NCBI RefSeq assembly: GCF_017104645.1
Contig: NZ_JAAGPF010000038.1
Span: 1-37,445 of the forward strand
Length of the DNA stretch: 37,445 nucleotides
From: Burkholderia sp. Ac-20379
GTDB lineage: Bacteria > Pseudomonadota > Gammaproteobacteria > Burkholderiales > Burkholderiaceae
Direction of reading: 5' to 3'
Shown here: positions 33,302-37,445 of the stretch, one piece after another
Layout of the letters: every line of letters begins with the position of its first letter
Numbering within the stretch: the stretch's first letter is position 1
Made by a program: the position numbers and the translations under genes
The notes under the pieces: model-generated
The model's database searches: none
Seen by the model: the letters and a program-made list of their open reading frames with translations, nothing else
What the model was told of the DNA's origin: nothing

Positions 33302-33994
33302 ATGGAGATGAACTATGAGGGCGGGCCGCCCGAGAAGGGGCCGCGGCGGTTCGTGAAGCCGGTGGCGATCGCGCTGGTGGTGGCGGGCGTGATCGCGCTG
33401 ATCTGGCGTTTCGCCGGCGATACGGCTGGCGTCAAGCGCGTGAGCGCGCCGCAGGTGACGACGGTGATTCCGTTGCCGCCGCCGCCCCCGCCGCCGCCGC
33501 CGAAGAAACCGCCTCCCGAGAAGGTCAAGGAGGAGGTCAAGACGCCGGTGGACAAGCCGACGGTCGCGCCGAAGCCGTCCCAGGCGCCCAAGCCGTCGGA
33601 CAACCAGCCCAAGCAGATGACCATGAATGCGTCCCCGCAGGCAGGCGCGGGCGGCATTCCGATCGGCGGCGGCGATGGCATGGGCGGCAGCGGCAACGGC
33701 GGCGGCGGATTCGGCAACACCAGCTACAACCAGTACGCCGGCTATCTGCTGCAACGCGTGATCGAGAACGACAAACGCGTCCAGGAAATGAACGGCACGC
33801 ACTATGCGGGCGCGCTCAACATCTGGATGGACCCGACCGGCCGCATCAAGCGCGTGACGATGGCCACCTCCACGGGCGATCCGAAGATCGACGCGGCGAT
33901 CGTGGCCGCGGTCGAGTCGAGCGGCAAGCTCGACGAGGCGCCGCCGGCCGACCAGGCCTACCCGGTCGTCGTCAAGTTGCAAGGGCGCATCTGA
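33302..33994 (+). CDS. tonB: TonB-family energy transducer
   Basis: A 230-residue TonB-like protein. One membrane anchor (about 19-36) is followed by a Pro/Lys/Glu-rich stretch (57-105) with nine consecutive prolines, a Gly-rich hinge (113-137), and a TonB C-terminal domain (about 140-230; GALNIWMDPTGRIKRVTMAT, then DAAIVAAVESSGKLDEAPP). It should carry energy from the ExbB-ExbD pair to an outer-membrane or periplasmic target. No TonB-dependent receptor gene occurs in the window, so the target may be the TpsB pore, the porin, or an unlinked receptor. The gene starts 9 bases after exbD. Confidence 0.92.
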   Translation: MEMNYEGGPPEKGPRRFVKPVAIALVVAGVIALIWRFAGDTAGVKRVSAPQVTTVIPLPPPPPPPPPKKPPPEKVKEEVKTPVDKPTVAPKPSQAPKPSDNQPKQMTMNASPQAGAGGIPIGGGDGMGGSGNGGGGFGNTSYNQYAGYLLQRVIENDKRVQEMNGTHYAGALNIWMDPTGRIKRVTMATSTGDPKIDAAIVAAVESSGKLDEAPPADQAYPVVVKLQGRI

Positions 33995-34071
33995 TCGCGC
34001 GCGGAATTCATGGGGCAGGCCCGCGGGGGCGGGCGCTGCCGGACAGAACAGACAGTGTTCGGAGCACTTAG

Positions 34072-35880
34072 ATGATTCGAAAGATGAAGGTACGGGGTGG
34101 GGGGCAGCTGTGGGCCGGCGCGCCGGCGCGGTTGTCGTGCATCGGCGCGGCGGTATTCACGCTCGGCATGATCGGCGCGGGCAGCGCGCAGGCGCAATCG
34201 CTTGAGGCGCAGGCCGCGGCGGGCCAGGCCGCGCCGACCGAGAGCGTGGTGATCAACCTGATCAACCTGCTGGTCAAGCAGGGCGTGCTGACCCGGCAGA
34301 GCGCCGCGCAGCTGATCAGCGAAGCGCGCACGGAAGCCGTGCAGGCCAAGGCGGCGGCGAGCCGCGCGCCGGTGGCGGGCGCCGCGGTGGTGAACGCGCC
34401 GACGCAGCCGGGCGACGTGGCCGTGCCGTACGTGCCGCAGGTGGTGCGCGATCAGATCCGCGATCAGGTCAAGCAGGAAGTGATCGCGCAGGCCAAGCAG
34501 GAAAACTGGGCGCAGCCGAACACGTTCCCCGATTGGGTCTCGCGCATCAAGCTCGACGGCGACCTGCGCGTGCGCGACGAATATCACTTCTATGGCAGCC
34601 GCAACGCCACCAACGTGACCAACTTCGGCGCGCTCAATTCGGGCACGGGCTTCGACATCAACCCGAACACCAACACCACGCAGTTGCCGACGCAGAACAC
34701 CACGCAGAACCGCAACAACCTGCTGCGCTATCGCGCGCGCCTGGGCGTGACGGCGCTGCTGTCCGAGCAGCTCAGTGCCGGCGTGCAGCTTGCCAGCGGC
34801 AACGACGCCAACCCGGTGTCCACCACCGCGACGGCGGGCGGCGGCTTCGCGAAGCGCAACATCTGGCTGAACAAGGCGTTCTTCGCCTACAAGCCCACGC
34901 CGTGGATCAACGTGATGGCCGGCCGTTTCGACAACCCGTTCTTCAAGTCGGACCTGCTGTTCTCCGACGATCTGGAAATGGACGGTATCGCCGCCAGCGC
35001 GCGCCACGCGCTGCCGGGCAATCCGGACGTCACGCTGTTCGGCACGTTCGGCCTGTTTCCGATTCAGTACACCAGCGAGAACTTCCCGTCGAACAGCAGC
35101 GACAAGGTCGGCGGCGACACGAAGTGGATGTTCGGCGCGCAGGTGGGCGCGGAGTGGAAGATCAACGATCAGAACCGCCTGAAGGGCGCGGTGGCGTATT
35201 ACGACTTCCAGAACATGCGCGGCACGCTGTCCTCGCCGTGCGCGCTGTATCTGGGCGCCACGAGCTGCAGCACGGACAACGAGGCGCCGTCGTACGTCGG
35301 CGGCGGCAACTCGCTGGTGGCGCTGCGCAACATCGTGCAGAACCCGAACCTCGCGCCCGGCATGACGGCCGATCCGCAACTGTTCGGCCTGGCCTACAAC
35401 TTCCGCCTGCTCGACCTGAAGGCGCAGTGGGACACGGTGATCGCCAACCGCTACAAGCTGCGCCTCGACGGCGAGTTCGTGCGCAACCTGGCCTACAACT
35501 CGAACAAGGCGTTCGCGGGTGCGACCACGCCGGTCAACAACTACGAATCGACCTCGATCAACGCGACCCAGGGCGACTACCGCAGCGGCCCGAACGGCTT
35601 CCTCGCGAAGGCCACGTTCGGCGATCCGGAACCGCACGACAAGGGCCAGTGGAACTTCTCGCTCGCCTATAAATATCTGCAGCCCGACGCCACGCTCGAT
35701 GCCTTCACCGATCCGGACTTCCATTTGGGCGGCACCAATGCGCGCGGCTACATCCTCGGCGCGGCCTATGCCGTGGCGCGCGACACCTGGGTGTCGGCGC
35801 GTTACCTGAGCGCGCGTGAGGTGTACGGGCCGCCGGTATCGATCGACGTGCTGCAGCTCGAGCTCAACGCACGTTTCTGA
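34072..35880 (+). CDS. Putative outer-membrane porin (Porin_5 type)
   Basis: A 602-residue beta-barrel protein of the 'putative porin' Porin_5 kind. A long signal peptide (to about residue 42, AQA/QS) is followed by a short helical stretch (SVVINLINLLVKQGVLTRQS, typical of the family's N-terminal plug-like helix), a coiled region to about 145, and a barrel beginning SRIKLDGDLRVRDEYHF. Strands alternate in pattern and the chain ends in the outer-membrane signature LELNARF with terminal Phe. GGAG lies 9 bases before the ATG. It follows tonB by 77 bases, with a short GC hairpin (34019-34034) between. The solute it passes is unknown; in this setting phosphate or a phosphorylated compound is possible but unproven. 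Confidence 0.88.
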   Translation: MIRKMKVRGGGQLWAGAPARLSCIGAAVFTLGMIGAGSAQAQSLEAQAAAGQAAPTESVVINLINLLVKQGVLTRQSAAQLISEARTEAVQAKAAASRAPVAGAAVVNAPTQPGDVAVPYVPQVVRDQIRDQVKQEVIAQAKQENWAQPNTFPDWVSRIKLDGDLRVRDEYHFYGSRNATNVTNFGALNSGTGFDINPNTNTTQLPTQNTTQNRNNLLRYRARLGVTALLSEQLSAGVQLASGNDANPVSTTATAGGGFAKRNIWLNKAFFAYKPTPWINVMAGRFDNPFFKSDLLFSDDLEMDGIAASARHALPGNPDVTLFGTFGLFPIQYTSENFPSNSSDKVGGDTKWMFGAQVGAEWKINDQNRLKGAVAYYDFQNMRGTLSSPCALYLGATSCSTDNEAPSYVGGGNSLVALRNIVQNPNLAPGMTADPQLFGLAYNFRLLDLKAQWDTVIANRYKLRLDGEFVRNLAYNSNKAFAGATTPVNNYESTSINATQGDYRSGPNGFLAKATFGDPEPHDKGQWNFSLAYKYLQPDATLDAFTDPDFHLGGTNARGYILGAAYAVARDTWVSARYLSAREVYGPPVSIDVLQLELNARF

Positions 35881-35891
35881 CGGAGCGCCGC

Positions 35892-36554
35892 ATGAAACCG
35901 AACCGATACGCGCGGCTCGCCGCCGGCCTGCTGGGCGCGATGCTCGGCGCGGCGGCGTTGCCGGCCCATGCGCAGAGCATGGAAGACAGGTTGCGCACGC
36001 AACTGCGTGCGACGACCCAGCAATTGCGTCAGTTGCAGGACGGCCAGGCGCAGCTCGAAGCCGACAAGGGCGCCGCCGAGCAGGCGCGCGACAAGGCGCT
36101 CGCCCAGCTCAAGGATGCGCAGGCGCAACTGGCCGCCGCCAAGGGCGAGTCGAGCGGCGAGGCCGCGGCCAAGCGTTCGCTGGCGCAGGAGCGCGCGGCG
36201 CACGAGCAGGACACGCAGGCGCTCGCGAAGCTGAAGGCCTCGTACGCGCAGTTGCAGGGCGCATCGCACGATCAGGATGCGCAACGCAAACGGTTGCAGG
36301 ACGATTTGCAGGCGCGTGACACGCAACTGCAAACCTGCCGTGCCCACAATGCGGATCTGTACCGCGTCGGCCACGAGATTCTCGATGCCTACGAGCATGT
36401 GGATCTCGGCACCGTGTTGTCGACGCGGCAGCCGTTCGCCACGTCGGCGCGCGTGAAATACGACGACATCGCGCAACGCTACGGCGACGATCTGTACGCC
36501 GGCAAATACGACCCCGCTGCGCGGCCCGCACCGGCAGCGAAGGGCGAGCACTGA
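35892..36554 (+). CDS. Periplasmic coiled-coil protein
   Basis: A 220-residue exported protein with a signal peptide ending AHA/QS (about residue 27). A long Gln/Ala/Lys/Asp-rich coiled coil spans about 29-150 (heptad pattern, e.g. LRATTQQLRQLQDGQAQLEA), and a compact C-terminal part (about 152-205; LYRVGHEILDAYEHVDLGTV, then KYDDIAQRYGDDLY) is the more conserved-looking segment. I cannot name the family. It has GGAG 6 bases before the ATG and lies 11 bases after the porin stop, so it is part of the same operon. Such a protein could span from the porin or pore toward the peptidoglycan, or chaperone the adhesin in the periplasm; this is conjecture. Confidence 0.78.
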   Translation: MKPNRYARLAAGLLGAMLGAAALPAHAQSMEDRLRTQLRATTQQLRQLQDGQAQLEADKGAAEQARDKALAQLKDAQAQLAAAKGESSGEAAAKRSLAQERAAHEQDTQALAKLKASYAQLQGASHDQDAQRKRLQDDLQARDTQLQTCRAHNADLYRVGHEILDAYEHVDLGTVLSTRQPFATSARVKYDDIAQRYGDDLYAGKYDPAARPAPAAKGEH

Positions 36555-36602
36555 CGAGCCGGCCTGGCCGGATCGATTGGCAATACCAACGGAAACGACA
36601 TC

Positions 36603-37193
36603 ATGGCTGATATGAAGCAGGGCAACGACGAAGCGCGCGGCGCGCACGACGTGGCGATCGAATCGATCGGGGTGGAGCAGCTCGCCGAGGTGCTGCGGCG
36701 CGCCGGTTACCGCGTGACGCTGGCGGAACAGAACGGCGCGGCGCAACTGATGAGCGCCAGCCAGGGCGTGGGCTTCGCGGTGCGCTTCGGCAATTCGGCG
36801 GGCGGTGCGCCCGCCACCCCGGCCGAGGCGCGCTTCTTCGACTACACGATGAGCTGCGTGCTGCAGGTGCAGGGCGAATTGCCGGCCGAACTGGTGGCGG
36901 ACTGGAACCGCACCAAGCGTTTCGCGCGGCTGGCTAACCACGGCGCGTTCCTCGCGCTCGAGATGGACGTGATCGTGGCCGGCGGCGTGTCCGAACGCTA
37001 CCTGCGCTCGACCATCGAATTGTGGGATCGCCTGGTGCAGGAGTTTCTGCTGCATCTGCGCAATCGTCCGGCGATGGCCGAACAGGAAGCGGCCGCGCGC
37101 GTGCAGCAGGGCGACGCCGCGGCAACGCCGGAGCCGGCGTCGGACGCCGTTGTACCGGCCAAGGGCGCGCGCGGCAAAGCCGAAACGGTATGA
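36603..37193 (+). CDS. YbjN domain protein
   Basis: A 196-residue cytoplasmic protein of the YbjN family (type III chaperone-like fold, often called sensory transduction regulator). The core spans about 15-150: LAEVLRRAGYRVTLAEQNGA, then CVLQVQGELPAELVADWNRT, FARLANHGAFLALEMDVIV, and a C-terminal helix LRSTIELWDRLVQEFLLHLR. The tail is low-complexity Ala/Pro. It starts 48 bases after the coiled-coil gene and its stop overlaps the next start (ATGA), so the operon continues. Its fold resembles secretion chaperones, which makes a role in keeping an exported protein unfolded worth considering, but direct evidence is lacking. Confidence 0.87.
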   Translation: MADMKQGNDEARGAHDVAIESIGVEQLAEVLRRAGYRVTLAEQNGAAQLMSASQGVGFAVRFGNSAGGAPATPAEARFFDYTMSCVLQVQGELPAELVADWNRTKRFARLANHGAFLALEMDVIVAGGVSERYLRSTIELWDRLVQEFLLHLRNRPAMAEQEAAARVQQGDAAATPEPASDAVVPAKGARGKAETV

Positions 37194-37445
37194 GCCTGCT
37201 CGCGCGATGGGCCGGCGCGTTGCGCGCGACGTTCTCCGGTGCGCCGGGCGTCGTCGCGGCGCGCGCGATCGATCGCGACGACGCCCCGGCAGACTGGCGC
37301 GCCTATGCCGAGCAGGTGTCGCGCTGCATGTGCGAGGCGCTCGATGCACCCGACGCGCCCGATGCGCCGGGCGTCGCGCCGGCCTCGCTGGCGGTGCTCG
37401 ACGATTATGCGAGCGCCCGCGTGGCGGCCGGCGATCCGTCGCCGG
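37190..37445 (+). CDS. Start of an unidentified gene, cut by the window end
   Basis: An open frame of 85 codons runs to the window edge with no stop. Its ATG overlaps the stop of the YbjN gene (ATGA), a sign of translational coupling. It begins MSLLARWAGALRATFSGAPG and contains an Asp/Ala/Pro-repeat stretch (DAPDAPDAPG). There is no clear signal peptide. Too little is present to assign a function. Confidence 0.7.
   Translation, partial: MSLLARWAGALRATFSGAPGVVAARAIDRDDAPADWRAYAEQVSRCMCEALDAPDAPDAPGVAPASLAVLDDYASARVAAGDPSP

Noticed and set aside
33472-33502. CCG/CCC run as a microsatellite
   Set aside because: It encodes the nine-proline stretch of the TonB periplasmic linker, an expected feature of that protein family.

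Overview
The window looks like chromosomal DNA of a Burkholderia-type betaproteobacterium. The basis is very high GC with strong third-position GC bias, GTG starts, few intergenic spacers, and proteins of recognisable Burkholderia/Pseudomonas families. No rRNA, tRNA, CRISPR array or intact insertion sequence was seen. The species call is an inference from composition and gene content.

Layout. (1) 140-12880: one giant two-partner-secretion exoprotein (TpsA, filamentous-haemagglutinin type, 4246 aa) closed by a strong terminator. (2) 13033-15828, minus strand: two tandem, near-identical secreted PstS/DING-like phosphate-binding proteins. (3) 16385-18614: type II secretion genes gspF, gspG and gspH. 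(4) 18919-21227: a cell-surface-signalling unit made of an STN/TonB-C periplasmic protein, an ECF sigma factor and a FecR-type anti-sigma factor, followed by a solitary FecR N-terminal domain (21496-21738). (5) 21780-24926: two unrecognised minus-strand genes and a plus-strand gene joining a transposase-like region to a Phd antitoxin domain. (6) 24972-25067: a perfect 12-copy octanucleotide repeat. (7) 25081-26656, minus strand: gspK and a small membrane protein. (8) 27343-29194: a TIGR03032-type protein and an APS-kinase-like protein. (9) 29351-37445: the TpsB transporter, an ExbB with a large periplasmic sensor-like N-terminus, ExbD, TonB, a Porin_5-type porin, a periplasmic coiled-coil protein, a YbjN protein and the start of one more gene.

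How it fits together. The gene set matches, from memory, the Pseudomonas aeruginosa phosphate-starvation region: Hxc type II secretion with its LapA/DING-type substrates, the VreA-VreI-VreR signalling system, PhdA, and PdtA/PdtB with ExbB2/ExbD2/TonB. The likely logic is that low phosphate (PhoB) turns on the signalling unit. The sigma factor then drives a dedicated secretion pathway for phosphate-scavenging proteins and a giant surface adhesin whose export locus carries its own ExbB-ExbD-TonB energy module. Pho-box-like sites were found by eye upstream of the signalling unit and upstream of 27343. They are suggestive, not proven.

The parts that look least described are: the transposase-Phd fusion, the DUF2341-LamG-ExbB fusion, the receptor-less STN-TonB signalling protein, the orphan anti-sigma domain, and the TIGR03032/APS-kinase pair with an altered substrate-site motif inside an adhesin/secretion island.
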